From positions 124,001-188,000 of the forward strand of contig NZ_CP074103.1 of the NCBI RefSeq assembly GCF_018310535.1: a stretch of 64,000 nucleotides of DNA. Direction: 5' to 3'. Below the pieces are notes generated by a model. It saw only the letters and a list, made by a program, of their open reading frames with translations, was not told the DNA's origin and ran no database searches. Source of the DNA: Streptomyces mirabilis. GTDB lineage: Bacteria; Actinomycetota; Actinomycetes; Streptomycetales; Streptomycetaceae. Of the stretch, positions 17,158 through 27,828 are shown piece by piece (position 1 is the stretch's first letter; each line of letters begins with the position of its first letter). A program made the position numbers and the translations under genes.

Positions 17158-17640
17158 ATGCAGCGTGCAACCGCGCTGCGAAGCCTTGCCGGGGGATCTC
17201 CCGGACGCCGCACGGGAATCCGAGCCGCCGCGCTGGCTGCCGCGGGGGCCATGGCCCTGGCGGCCTGCAGCAGTGCGGCGGGCTCGGACGGCACGAGCGC
17301 GGGTGGTGACGACGGCAAGGGAACTTCCGGGCCGGCGAAGATAGCGATCACGCCCGCGTCCGACACCTCGGCCGTGCTGGTGGAGCAGGACGGTGACCGT
17401 GCGGGTCGGCAGCGGCAAGCTCACGTCCGTGAAGGTGATCGCCCCCGGGCCGGGCACGCTCGATGGATCGTTCTCCAAGAACAAGGGTTCCTGGACCTCC
17501 GGTGCCGAGCTGGCTCCCGGCGTGACGTACGCGGTGGAGGCCAGCGCGACGGGATCCGACGGCAAGAAGACCTTCGAGACCTGGAACGGCACGATGGTGG
17601 TGCTGAGCAAGGTCCCCACCATCCGGATGGACTCCTCGAC
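17158..17640 (+). pseudogene. Truncated, frameshifted N-terminus of an L,D-transpeptidase-type lipoprotein
   Basis: ATG 17158 begins a lipoprotein signal (AAGAMALAACSSAAGSDGTS) followed by the start of an Ig-like domain (PAKIAITPASDTSA). The frame then breaks near 17388 and continues in another frame as TVRVGSGKLTSVKVIAPGPG and TFETWNGTMVVLSKV. This is the usual N-terminal layout of actinobacterial L,D-transpeptidases (lipobox plus Ig-like domains). The catalytic YkuD domain is missing because the sequence joins an unrelated fragment at about 17640. Confidence 0.65.
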
Positions 17641-17836
17641 CGTCCCCTGGAGGTCGTGGTCATCGAGAAGACCGGCCACATGCCGATGCTGGAGCGCCCG
17701 GATGCTTTCAATGCCGAGGTGAGCCGTTTTGTGGACACGCTCGGCGACCGAGGGAGCCAGACGTGGTGGAACGCCGGGGCCCGGGCGGGAGACCGGGCCC
17801 CGGCGTTCCGGGATGCTGCGTCTGAGTCCCTAAGTC

Positions 17837-17844
<8 letters not shown>
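17641..17844 (+). pseudogene. C-terminal remnant of an alpha/beta hydrolase
   Basis: From about 17641 the frame reads LEVVVIEKTGHMPMLERPDA and ends a recognisable hydrolase C-terminus near VSRFVDTLGD. GHMPMLERP carries the catalytic His of alpha/beta hydrolases, and everything before it is absent. It abuts the broken L,D-transpeptidase fragment, so a deletion joined two genes. The frame then runs through a terminator to a stop inside the convergent copA gene. Confidence 0.65.
17769..17808. terminator. Bidirectional terminator after copA
   Basis: Perfect 16-bp stem (17769-17784 with 17793-17808) and an 8-base loop, 29 bases beyond the copA stop codon. Confidence 0.85.
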
Positions 17845-20113
<2,269 letters not shown>

Positions 20114-20228
20114 GGGCGTATCTCCAGGGGGAGGCCGGGACGTACGGCGTCCGTATCAGCGGGGCGGTACGTCCCGGCGCGGGGAGGGAATGCGCGTGAT
20201 GCCGGGGTGGGAAGCCCCGGAGAGGCCG

Positions 20229-20522
20229 TCAGGCCTGGCCGACGAGCTCGTAGCCGGCCTCGTCGACGGCGGCCCGGACGGCCTCCTCGTCGAGCGGCGC
20301 GGCGGAGGTGACGGTCACCTCACCGGTCTTGGCGACGGCCTGGACCGCGGTGACGCCGGTCAGAGCGGAGATCTCCTTCGAGACCGAGCTCTCGCAGTGG
20401 CCGCAGGTCATGCCGGAGACCTTGTAGACGGTGGTGACGCCGATGCCCTGGACGTCGGCGGTCGTGCCGGAGCCGCAGGAACCGCCGCCGCAGCAGGAGC
20501 CGGAGGTCTTCTGGTCGGTCAT
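20229..20522 (-). CDS. copZ: Copper chaperone CopZ (heavy-metal-associated domain)
   Basis: 97 residues from ATG 20522. A Cys-rich leader (GSCCGGGSCGSG) precedes an HMA domain with the metal site GMTCGHCESSVS (CxxC at residues 40 and 43) and the usual betaalphabetabetaalphabeta pattern to the end. It carries Cu+ in the cytoplasm to CopA, which is encoded next. The additional N-terminal Cys cluster may bind further copper. A CsoR-like box lies about 85-100 bases upstream. Confidence 0.92.
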   Translation of the reverse strand: MTDQKTSGSCCGGGSCGSGTTADVQGIGVTTVYKVSGMTCGHCESSVSKEISALTGVTAVQAVAKTGEVTVTSAAPLDEEAVRAAVDEAGYELVGQA

Positions 20523-20604
20523 GGCTTCTTCCTCAGGGTGTCGATGCGCGTGGGTCTCAAGGGGAGGGGCGCGATTCCCGGCTCCTCCCACCGATAGGAA
20601 CACT

Positions 20605-20621
20605 ATACCCCCCCAGGGTAT
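20605..20621. promoter_or_regulatory. CsoR-type operator before copZ-copA
   Basis: ATACCCCCCCAGGGTAT: inverted ATACCC/GGGTAT arms, as in actinobacterial CsoR boxes. It lies upstream of copZ on the minus strand. Confidence 0.75.
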
Positions 20622-20676
20622 TACGCCATCCCTGTGGTGCCGCACCCATGGGCCTGGTCACCCCTGCCCATTGTCG

Positions 20677-20689
20677 CTAAGTCCCTTAA
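20677..20689. promoter_or_regulatory. Candidate CTAAG-N3-CTTAG operator
   Basis: CTAAGTCCCTTAA has a perfect left half and a 4/5 right half, 34 bases before a start codon with a strong ribosome-binding site at 20723. Confidence 0.55.
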
Positions 20690-20722
20690 TGGTGGGGCGC
20701 ATGTACCCCACGAGGAGGCTTC

Positions 20723-20969
20723 ATGAGTGCTCCCGCAGTCCCCGGACCCCGACCTGCCGAAGGGCTGGTCGTCCGCCCTCTGCGGGACGGACTCATCGCT
20801 GCCGCGGTGGTTCGGAAACGACCTTCCCCGCCGCGCCCGCTGCCTGACGCCCGTCAACGGTGCCGCTTCGGCCGACGCCCGCGCACGTGCGCGGCCGAAG
20901 CCTTTGAGGGCGCCCGCATGTCTTGGGGCCGGCCTGCGATCAGTGGGGTCCGGGCTGACCCGGCCGCCG
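20723..20969 (+). pseudogene. Possible truncated gene behind an operator and a strong ribosome-binding site
   Basis: ATG 20723 is preceded by GAGGAGG at good spacing and by a 13-bp operator-like element. The frame begins MSAPAVPGPRPAEGLVVRPL and then turns into an Arg/Pro/Cys-rich translation antisense to the DUF5134 gene. I suspect that only the promoter and the first 30 or so codons remain. It resembles no family I know. Confidence 0.3.
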
Positions 20970-21848
20970 TCAGGAGGCCATCATCAGCAGCATCGTGGAC
21001 ATGGTCCCGCCCATGCCGATGTGGGCCGCCAGAGCCGCGTCCGGTGCGGCGCCGAGTTTGCGACGGCGGCCGCGACAGGCCGTCCGCTCGGCCGCCCGGG
21101 TCTTGTCCCATACAGAGATCGTCAGCGAGGCCAGGAAGACGAGCACCGTGTCCGGCATGGCGAGCAGCCAGCGCCCCCAGCTGCGCCGTCGGCCACCCGC
21201 GCGGCCCGCGGTGAGGCCGCTCTTGCCGGTGCCCCGAACCCGTGCCCATACAGATGCGGCGATCGACAGAAGGAAGTACACGGCGATTGCCGCGATCGCG
21301 AGGCGCCACACGGAATTCCAACCCGCTGACGTCCCAGCGCCGGCAGCGGCGGTGGTCATGCCCGGCATGTTCATCCCGGGCATCGACTCCATCCCCTCCA
21401 CGGAGCCCATACCCGCCATGTCCCCCGTGCTCGCCATGCTCTCCATCCCCGGCATGTTCGCCATGGAGGAGCCGAGGGCGAGTGCAGGACCGGACGACGT
21501 ACTCGTCATCGCCAGTGTCATGATCACCATGCCGACGCCGGCGACGATGAGGTGCACCCAGTGGCGGCCGTGCTTCCAGCCATGAGTACGCGTGTGCTTG
21601 ACCGCCAGCGCCACGCCGCCGAGCGTGAGCAGGGCGAACCCCACCGCCCACCACATGCCGTAGCCCGCGTACCAGACGGCCGTCGCGGGCAGGGCCATGA
21701 CGGCCATACACAGGCCCATCAGCAGATCGCCGCCCGCCGCGAACCGCGTCTCACCGCTGGTGGTCACTACCCGGACCGCGCTGACAGCCGCCACCAGAGC
21801 GGCGACCGCCGCCACGGACCAGCTGAGAGCAAGGCTTCCCATCTTCAC
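20970..21848 (-). CDS. DUF5134 family polytopic membrane protein
   Basis: 292 residues. Helices lie near residues 8-26, 38-60, 62-82, 95-115, 182-202 and 225-245. Between the fourth and fifth lies a strongly Met-rich loop (MANMPGMESMASTGDMAGMG and MPGMNMPGM) typical of extracytoplasmic Cu(I)-binding segments. DUF5134 is common in actinobacteria and uncharacterised; copper binding is inferred from the loop and from its neighbours. A 13-bp operator-like element lies 96 bases upstream at 21944. Confidence 0.78.
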   Translation of the reverse strand: MKMGSLALSWSVAAVAALVAAVSAVRVVTTSGETRFAAGGDLLMGLCMAVMALPATAVWYAGYGMWWAVGFALLTLGGVALAVKHTRTHGWKHGRHWVHLIVAGVGMVIMTLAMTSTSSGPALALGSSMANMPGMESMASTGDMAGMGSVEGMESMPGMNMPGMTTAAAGAGTSAGWNSVWRLAIAAIAVYFLLSIAASVWARVRGTGKSGLTAGRAGGRRRSWGRWLLAMPDTVLVFLASLTISVWDKTRAAERTACRGRRRKLGAAPDAALAAHIGMGGTMSTMLLMMAS

Positions 21849-21943
21849 CTTCCCGTACGTCCGGGCGCGGCGGGCCGCTGCGGTCGGAAGGACGCGGGCT
21901 CGCCGCGCAGGGCGCCTCGCGGCGCCATGCGGGCTGTTTACTG

Positions 21944-21956
21944 CTATTGCCCTTAG
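21944..21956. promoter_or_regulatory. Candidate CTAAG-N3-CTTAG operator of the DUF5134 gene
   Basis: CTATTGCCCTTAG has a perfect right half. Flanks TACTG and TACG resemble those of the site at 16388. Confidence 0.5.
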
Positions 21957-22034
21957 TACGTTTCGGTTTCGGAGAGTGTTCAGGGGCTGGTGGGACTTTG
22001 CGTCTCCGTCTACCTGGCAGTCGGCTCCGCCCGG

Positions 22035-23468
22035 TCAGCTCTGCGGCTGGGACTGTGCGGCGCGGCGGGTGCGGCCGGACCGGGCGACGGCGGCGAGGAT
22101 CGCGACGGCCATTCCGTACAGCACCACGGTGGCGGTGGTCCGGCCCGCTCCGTACGTCTGCGTCGGCGGCAGGTACACGGGACGCGTCTCGGTGACGTTC
22201 CGTCCCGAGCCCTGCTGGACGGCGACCCAGCTTTCCGCGGTCCGGTTCCGGGAGTCCTTGAAGGTCGCGTACAGGAACCAGCGGCCCTCGGCGTGCAGTT
22301 GGATCCTGCCGCGCTCGGCGCCGTCGGAGACAGGCATGAGCTGCCCGGTGACCTTTTCCCCGGCGCGGCGGGCTATCAGCCCCGTGGGCCTGAGCGCCGG
22401 GTCGTCTGTCGTGAGCGTGACTTCGACTACGTGTTCCTGGACGAACGCCTTCCACTGCGCCTGGCCCGCGTCGGTGCCCTGTCCCGGGTCGTGGGCGAAG
22501 GCGCGCGTTGCGGTGAGCAGGGGGACGGCGAGCAGGACGGCCGAGGCGACCGTCGCGGCCTGCACTCCCCGGTGCCAGGCGCGCGAAACCCCCTCGGACA
22601 CCAGAACCACCAGGGCGGAGCCTGCGACAGCCAGCAGCAGCGAGGGTGCGATCTGGTCGGCGGAGACCTCCGTGCCGTGCGGCATCACCGGCAGCAGCGG
22701 CAGGTAGGCCGCGTGGACGGCGGCCGGGACGACTAGCGCCAGCCACCAGGGGGAGGGGCGCCACGAGTGGACCAGATCGGCAGCGATCGCGACGAGGAAC
22801 ACCGGCGGGATGATCGGCGTGGAGTGGCCGAGCGCCGCCAGGACGGCGACCGTGAGGAGCCGAGCGACGGTGACCAGCAGCGCGGCGCGGCCGGCAGCTC
22901 CCGGCTGCGGGTCGAGCCGGCGTACCAGCAGGACGGCCAGGGTCACCCCGACGCTGACCACCGGCAGGTACCAGAGGGCCGAGAACTGCGGGACGTCGGA
23001 GTCGTACTCCATGACCGGCACCAGGGCGGCGCCCAGGACCAGGGCTTCGGCCGCCGTGACCGCCAGGCCGCTGCCACCTTGCCGTACAACGGCCCGCAGC
23101 AGTGCCACGGTCAGGGCGATGGTGGCGACGATGGCCAGAAGATGCGGCGGGCTCCACAGAACGGCGTCCTGGCCGAACGCAGTGTGCCAGACCGCGTCCG
23201 CCGGCGCGGCGATGCCCACGGCGACCCCGGAGACGACGGCCCACCGCAGAACCGGCTCCCGCACGATTCCGGCGACGCCTTCCCGGCGGACCTGAGGCCA
23301 TGCCCACAGGGCGAGCGCGCCGAGAGTGACCAGGATCGATCCGTAGAGCAGCACGTGCGGTGCGCTCCAGAAGGTGTCCCGGCCCACGTCGGTGTGCAGC
23401 GAGTCGTCCCAGTAGGTGCTGAACAGCGCGAGCGCGCCGCTCGTCACCGCTGTCAGTAGCCAGCCCAT
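22035..23468 (-). CDS. Large polytopic membrane protein with a C-terminal extracytoplasmic domain, CsoR-box controlled
   Basis: 477 residues from ATG 23468; the open frame extends to 23549 but would cover the operator. About ten helices span residues 1-325, with conserved-looking loops (TYWDDSLHTDVGRDTFWSAP and PADAVWHTAFGQDAVLWSPP) rich in Trp, His and Asp. A soluble domain follows (about residues 335-440, with EHVVEVTLTTDDPALRPTGL), then a last helix. The layout recalls CopD-type and CopC-fused membrane proteins without matching either clearly. The perfect CsoR-like box at 23515 implies copper-responsive expression, so a role in copper traffic is inferred. Confidence 0.72.
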   Translation of the reverse strand: MGWLLTAVTSGALALFSTYWDDSLHTDVGRDTFWSAPHVLLYGSILVTLGALALWAWPQVRREGVAGIVREPVLRWAVVSGVAVGIAAPADAVWHTAFGQDAVLWSPPHLLAIVATIALTVALLRAVVRQGGSGLAVTAAEALVLGAALVPVMEYDSDVPQFSALWYLPVVSVGVTLAVLLVRRLDPQPGAAGRAALLVTVARLLTVAVLAALGHSTPIIPPVFLVAIAADLVHSWRPSPWWLALVVPAAVHAAYLPLLPVMPHGTEVSADQIAPSLLLAVAGSALVVLVSEGVSRAWHRGVQAATVASAVLLAVPLLTATRAFAHDPGQGTDAGQAQWKAFVQEHVVEVTLTTDDPALRPTGLIARRAGEKVTGQLMPVSDGAERGRIQLHAEGRWFLYATFKDSRNRTAESWVAVQQGSGRNVTETRPVYLPPTQTYGAGRTTATVVLYGMAVAILAAVARSGRTRRAAQSQPQS

Positions 23469-23514
23469 GCCTCTGCCCCTCTTCGCCGAGAAGTGCCGTA
23501 ACCTCTCGAGGCAT

Positions 23515-23531
23515 ATACCCCTAGGGGGTAT
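23515..23531. promoter_or_regulatory. CsoR-type operator
   Basis: ATACCCC-TAG-GGGGTAT is a perfect 7-bp inverted repeat, 47 bases upstream of the start of the polytopic protein gene. It also sits just after the stop of the gene at 23561. Confidence 0.8.
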
Positions 23532-23560
23532 ATGCCTATCTGATGGCACAGAGATTCACC

Positions 23561-24298
23561 TCAGCCGAAGTCGTTGGTCTCGTCGTTCGTCTGGGGGCGA
23601 GTGGCCTGCCACTGCTCGGTCCACAAGGGCCGCGTCTGCTCGGCTATCCAGTGCAGGGTGGCGACGGCGCCCTCGTCGAGGCTTGCCCCGCTGTAACCGA
23701 CGTAGGCCACGAGACCTGGTTCCGGCTCCCAGGCCAGCACGCCGTTGGCGCCGAGTGCGGACGTGACCACCGCAGGCCTGCCGTGCACGGTCCCGGACGC
23801 CTGAGCGTCCGCGGCGTACAGCCGATCCTCGATCCCGCCACAACGGGCCACGCCTGTGTATGTCAGGCCGAGGGAGAGTTCGTCGGCCTCTCCGACCTCG
23901 TCCGAGCCGTAGCGCGCTTCGCGTAGGTAGCGGGGACGTGAGGTGCCCGTGCTCGTCACGGAGAGTCCGGACGGCGGATCGACGTGGGGCCGACCCGAGA
24001 CGACCGTGGTCGCGGCGGCGATCCCCACCAGCTCGGTCCGCGGCAGATCCCCTCGGACGCGTGCGTAGGCGTCCCCGATCGGCCATGCGATCTCGCCGTC
24101 ACCCACTCTGCCTGTGACACCGCCGACCTGGACCGGTCGCCCCAACTGCGGCGCGGGGGCAGGGAACGTCACCACCGCGCCGTTCCGCCCCAGCGAGCCG
24201 TCGCCCCGCCGGACGGTCACCGTCCACGGGCCGGTGTCCGCCGTGCGGTCACGCCGGTTCAACGTGAAGACCTCGGGCGAGCGTGCTCCCGCGATCAC
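23561..24298 (-). CDS. Protein of unknown function, possibly lacking its N-terminus
   Basis: 245 residues from GTG 24298. The frame stays open upstream into the preceding cupredoxin gene, so the true start is uncertain, and no good ribosome-binding site is seen. The sequence is predicted to be beta-rich (TGPWTVTVRRGDGSLG, RPVQVGGVTGRVGDGEIAWP, GANGVLAWEPEPGLVAYVGY) with no signal peptide or helix in the visible part. No family was recognised. Because its stop lies close to the CsoR box of the next gene, it is probably the last gene of the cupredoxin transcript. Confidence 0.55.
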   Translation of the reverse strand: MIAGARSPEVFTLNRRDRTADTGPWTVTVRRGDGSLGRNGAVVTFPAPAPQLGRPVQVGGVTGRVGDGEIAWPIGDAYARVRGDLPRTELVGIAAATTVVSGRPHVDPPSGLSVTSTGTSRPRYLREARYGSDEVGEADELSLGLTYTGVARCGGIEDRLYAADAQASGTVHGRPAVVTSALGANGVLAWEPEPGLVAYVGYSGASLDEGAVATLHWIAEQTRPLWTEQWQATRPQTNDETNDFG

Positions 24299-24329
24299 CA
24301 GGCCGGGCGTCTGTCCCGAGCGAGGTGCC

Positions 24330-24743
24330 TCAGCGCACGGTTAGAGTGCCCTTCATGTTCGAATGGAAGGTGCAAACGAAGGGGTAACTGCCGGCCTTGG
24401 ACGGGGCGGTGAAGGTTCCGGACTTGCCGCCGGAGATGCTCCCGGTGTCGAACGCCTTGCCCTCCGTGGCGGTCACCGTGTGCGCGGCGGAGTCCTCGTT
24501 CACCACCGTGATCTTCTCGCCTGCCTTCACCGTCAGCGTGGACGGGCTGAAGGCGAAGTTCTTCATCGTGATGCGTACCGCGCCAGTGCTCGCCGACGGT
24601 GATGCGGGGCTGGAGGACGCGGGGCTGGATGTGGCCGAAGGGGAGTTGTCTTTCCCGCTGGAGCAGGCCGGGACCAGCAGAAGAGTCGCGGCCGCCGCGA
24701 GCAGCAGGGATGCGGTGCGTCGGCGGTGGGATGAAGGCGACAT
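24330..24743 (-). CDS. Cupredoxin (plastocyanin-like) copper-binding lipoprotein
   Basis: 137 residues from ATG 24743. A lipoprotein signal ends at LLLVPAC, followed by a Ser/Pro/Ala linker and a plastocyanin/azurin-type domain. The type 1 copper ligands are visible: His in EDSAAHTVTA, then Cys, His and Met in VCTFHSNM. The protein should bind copper outside the membrane as an electron carrier or copper store. Longer upstream starts (up to 24908) would read through a non-homologous segment. It probably shares a transcript with the unknown gene downstream. Confidence 0.85.
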   Translation of the reverse strand: MSPSSHRRRTASLLLAAAATLLLVPACSSGKDNSPSATSSPASSSPASPSASTGAVRITMKNFAFSPSTLTVKAGEKITVVNEDSAAHTVTATEGKAFDTGSISGGKSGTFTAPSKAGSYPFVCTFHSNMKGTLTVR

Positions 24744-24939
24744 CGGAGCGGCCCTTCGGAGGTCGGAGTACGGAGGGGCGTAAGGCGGCCCGGCGGGCGA
24801 CCTCGCCGGTGTTGAGGATGGCGGCTCCCATGGAGTGGGTGTGGGAGCCGTGCCGGGCATGCAGTCCTTTGAGGGACAGGGAGTTGACAGCGACCCATAC
24901 CTCGACAATGACGGCTATGAGGGTTAGCAGCAATACCAT
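24744..24939 (-). other. Possible membrane-peptide fragment upstream of the cupredoxin gene
   Basis: From ATG 24939 a frame reads a hydrophobic segment (LLLTLIAVIVEVWVAVNSLS) followed by LKGLHARHGSHTHSMG, rich in His. After this it merges into a shadow frame of the cupredoxin gene. A similar translation (ILVWVNLRNLRLKG) occurs near 26100. It may be a truncated His-rich small membrane protein. Confidence 0.3.
24915..24927. promoter_or_regulatory. Candidate CTAAG-N3-CTTAG element
   Basis: CTATGAGGGTTAG matches the element (CTA left, TTAG right) 172 bases upstream of the cupredoxin start at 24743. It overlaps the possible fragment starting at 24939, so only one of the two may be real. Confidence 0.35.
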
Positions 24940-25052
24940 GGTGGATGTCGTGGCGGCTTTGCGTCACGCGGAAGTCAGCGCGAGGTCCGGGCGGGGAGGT
25001 GGCGAGGGACTTCGGGTAGCTGTAGGACGTGATGCTTCGCTTCCGACTGCTG

Positions 25053-25065
25053 CTAAGACGCTTAC
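25053..25065. promoter_or_regulatory. Candidate CTAAG-N3-CTTAG operator
   Basis: CTAAGACGCTTAC is perfect on the left and 4/5 on the right. It is 114 bases upstream of the minus-strand start at 24939 and about 310 bases upstream of the cupredoxin start. Confidence 0.5.
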
Positions 25066-25239
25066 GGCCACAGCCGCAGCCGAGTTCACGACCGGTCCCG
25101 CCGCGATCAACGAGCGCGCCGGCCTCCAAGACGGCCGATGCGGGCCGCTGCTGAGGACGTCGGTCATGCGCTGAGTACACCGCTGACCGCCGTCCGGTTC
25201 CCATCGCAAGGGGATGCGGTGTCAGCGCGCGAGCCTCCC

Positions 25240-25945
25240 GTCCCGGGCGTCTTCCCGTTCCGCCCCGCGGACACGGCCGGAGCGATCCAGCGGGTAGTAG
25301 AACAGCGACGCCACGGTGTTGATCGCGGCCACGACCGCCCGCCAGGCGTAGCCGCCACACTGAACGCCTCCAGCTTTCCCAGGAAGACTGCGGTCGGCGG
25401 GGTCCCCACCAGGCCGAGCAGACACACGACCAGGGCGTCGGCGAGGGCCGGTCGCTGACGCGCCAGCCCCCGGTAATCGTCGATGTTGTGGAGCCCGGGG
25501 AGAGCGCAGACCACGGCGAAGGCGCCGAGATTCGTCAGCGCGTACCCGGCCAGATAGAACAGCGGCGCCTGCTGGGCGAGATCCGCGCGCCTGGCCACGG
25601 CCACCGGCATCAGCAGGTATCCGACCTGGCTGATCGTCGAGTATGCGAGGAGGCGCTTCACGTCCTGCTGGAAGAAGGCCGCGAGGTTGCTCAGGGTCAT
25701 GGACGCGGCGGAGAGCACGGCCACCAGAGCCGCCCACGGCAACGTCCGTACCGGACAGCGCCTCGGTCCCAAGACGGTACAGGGCGGCGAAGGCACCGAT
25801 CTTGGGGAGGGTGGTGAGGAACGCCGCGACCGGGGGAGCACTGCCCTGGACCGCGTCCGGCACCCAGAAGTGGCCCGGCACGCCGCCGGCCTTGAAGGAT
25901 GCTCCGCCCACGATGAGCGCGGCGATGCGGCCCTGCTGGTCGATC
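25240..25945 (-). pseudogene. nuoN-like pseudogene (NADH-quinone oxidoreductase subunit N)
   Basis: Three consecutive pieces in different frames spell a proton-translocating NuoN/MrpD-type subunit: SFKAGGVPGHFWVPDAVQGS, then NLAAFFQQDVKRLLAYSTIS and GYALTNLGAFAVVCALPG, and finally AVVAAINTVASLFYY. The ends are missing, and at least two frameshifts lie between the pieces (near 25780 and 25345). The gene is therefore dead. No other nuo genes are nearby, so this is a stray fragment. A 12-base direct repeat (GTCGATCACCTG twice, about 25938-25962) lies at its 5' edge. Confidence 0.8.
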
Positions 25946-26020
25946 ACCTGGTCGATCACCGCGGTCTCGGGACGGTGAGGGTGGGGGCCTCCGCAGCGGC
26001 TTGGCCCGCCAACCTTACGG

Positions 26021-26033
26021 CTAAGAGCCTTAA
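26021..26033. promoter_or_regulatory. Candidate CTAAG-N3-CTTAG operator of the cyclodipeptide operon
   Basis: CTAAGAGCCTTAA is perfect on the left and 4/5 on the right. It lies 109 bases before the first gene (26130) of the block that continues into the cysteine-synthase-like, MFS and cyclodipeptide synthase genes. Confidence 0.55.
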
Positions 26034-26129
26034 CGTTGAGCCCTGGTCCCTTGAGTCTGAGGTTGCGCAAGTTCACCCATACGAGGATGAGTACTGGCAT
26101 ATAGTGATGTTCCGCTTACGATCAGTAGC

Positions 26130-26591
26130 ATGCCGCAGGAATCGGCCGACTGCGCGGGGGCGCGCAAACCGGCCCTCGCTCTCCTCGTGGGCCTGGTGCT
26201 GATGCTCATGGCCCACGCTGTCGCGTGCGCCGTGCACCCGGCCGAGAGCCACGTTCATGCTGCGGCGGCCGTGTCCTTGGAGCAGGCGGAATCCGGTTCG
26301 GACGTCCCGCTGCTCGTTTCGGACGCATTGACCTGTTCGGCGTCCCACGGAGCGGACGAGCACCCGGGGCATGGCGTCGCGTGCTGTGACCCCGCCGACT
26401 GGCCCGCCGACCTGCGGGTGCCGGCCGGGGCGCTGCTCCTGGCCCTCCTGCTGCTCGGTCTGCTGCCGTTGCGCCACCGCACGGAGGATCCCGCGACGTC
26501 CGGCGCGCCGCCGGGACGAGGCGATACCGCCGGAGCGCCCTGCCTCACCGGACTCCACCTGCTGCGCCTCGTCTGCGTCAGCCGTACCTGA
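26130..26591 (+). CDS. Small Cys/His-rich membrane protein
   Basis: 153 residues. Helix 1 (about residues 14-34, [20 protein letters not shown]) is followed by an extracytoplasmic loop with [10 protein letters not shown] and [20 protein letters not shown], and helix 2 (about residues 101-116, [16 protein letters not shown]). The Cys and His clusters suggest metal or thiol binding. Family unknown; the arrangement is similar to that of DUF6153 proteins in this window but the sequence differs. It begins 109 bases after an operator-like element and about 100 bases before the cysteine-synthase-like gene, so it probably leads that operon. Confidence 0.68.
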   Translation: MPQESADCAGARKPALALLVGLVLMLMAHAVACAVHPAESHVHAAAAVSLEQAESGSDVPLLVSDALTCSASHGADEHPGHGVACCDPADWPADLRVPAGALLLALLLLGLLPLRHRTEDPATSGAPPGRGDTAGAPCLTGLHLLRLVCVSRT

Positions 26592-26688
26592 CGGTGCCCC
26601 GCCTGGCACGCATTGCCGGGCGTCCCGACACCCCCCACCCGTACGGCACAGACACGCGGCCTCATCGTGGGCCGCGAGAGGACTCCAC

Positions 26689-27828
26689 ATGAGCACGGCC
26701 CTGCGCAGCATCCCCTCGCGCGACATCACCTCATTCCTCGCAGCACACGAACTCCCCGACCCTGCGGGCGCACCGCGCCGGTCACCCGCCGGCATGGTCG
26801 GCAACACCCCCGTTCTATGGATCGGCGAACCCTTCAACCTCTCCGGACGCGGCTTCTGGGCCAAGCTCGAAGGCGCCAACCCCGGCGGCATCAAGGACCG
26901 CCCCGCACTCCACATGGTCGCCGCCGCCCGAAAGCGGGGCGACCTCGCACCGGGTGCTCCGGTCATCGAGTCCACCAGCGGCACCCTCGGCCTGGGCCTC
27001 GCGCTGGCCGGGATCACCTACGGCCACCCGGTCACCCTGGTCACCGACCCCGGGATGGAGCCGCTGATGGTGCACCAGCTCCGTGCTCTCGGCGCGCACG
27101 TGGACGTCGTATCAGAGCCTCACCCGGTCGGAGGCTGGCAGGAGGCGCGCAGGCAGCGCGTGCGCGAACTGCTCGCCCGTACACCCTCGGCGTGGTGCCC
27201 CGACCAGTACAACAACCCCGACAACGTCGCCGCGTACGCGCCGCTCGCCCTCGAACTCATCGTCCAGCTCGGCCGGATCGACGTCCTGGTGGCGGCGGTC
27301 GGCACCGGCGGGCACTCGGCCGGCATCGCCCGCACCCTGCGCACCTTCAACCCGGAGTTGAAGCTCGTCGGCGTCGACTCGGTGAACTCCACCGTCTTCG
27401 GCCAGCCCGCGGGCCCGCGCCTGATGCGAGGCCTCGGCAGCAGCATCCACCCGGGCAACGTCGACCACGCGGCCTTCGACGAGGTCCATTGGGTGGCTCC
27501 CGGAGAAGCGGTGTGGACCTGCCGCCAGCTGGCCCGCGGTCACTACGCCAGCGGCGGTTGGAGCGTGGGCGCGGTCGCGCTCGTGGCGAACTGGCTGGCT
27601 CGAACGGAATCCGAACGCACCCGCATCGCAGTGATCTTCCCCGACGGCGTCCACCGCTACTGGAACACCGTCTACAGCGACGGCTACTGCCGTACCCACG
27701 GGCTTCTGCGCCGCTTCCCCGCGGACCAGCCGGACGAGATCGCGCACCCTGGCGAGTACGCGGTCGAACGCTGGACCCGCTGCACCAACATCACCGCGCC
27801 CGTCGTGGCGGAGGGGACGGCGCGATGA
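26689..27828 (+). CDS. PLP-dependent cysteine-synthase-like enzyme
   Basis: 379 residues from ATG 26689 (AGAGGA ribosome-binding site). The fold-type II PLP signature is intact: [16 protein letters not shown] with the Schiff-base Lys at residue 69, the substrate loop STSGTLGLG (residues 95-102), the DQYNNPDN stretch and the phosphate-binding VGTGGHSAG. The C-terminal 130 residues include [20 protein letters not shown]. It catalyses beta-replacement on serine, O-acetylserine or a similar amino acid. Its coupling (ATGA) to an MFS transporter and a cyclodipeptide synthase suggests that it makes a special amino acid or thiol for that product rather than housekeeping cysteine. A decayed paralogue lies at 36328. 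Confidence 0.88.
   Translation: MSTALRSIPSRDITSFLAAHELPDPAGAPRRSPAGMVGNTPVLWIGEPFNLSGRGFWAKLEGANPGGIKDRPALHMVAAARKRGDLAPGAPVIESTSGTLGLGLALAGITYGHPVTLVTDPGMEPLMVHQLRALGAHVDVVSEPHPVGGWQEARRQRVRELLARTPSAWCPDQYNNPDNVAAYAPLALELIVQLGRIDVLVAAVGTGGHSAGIARTLRTFNPELKLVGVDSVNSTVFGQPAGPRLMRGLGSSIHPGNVDHAAFDEVHWVAPGEAVWTCRQLARGHYASGGWSVGAVALVANWLARTESERTRIAVIFPDGVHRYWNTVYSDGYCRTHGLLRRFPADQPDEIAHPGEYAVERWTRCTNITAPVVAEGTAR

Noticed and set aside
22767..23459. Plus-strand frame opposite the polytopic membrane protein
   Set aside because: Shadow of the minus-strand coding frame with charged, low-complexity translation and no ribosome-binding site.
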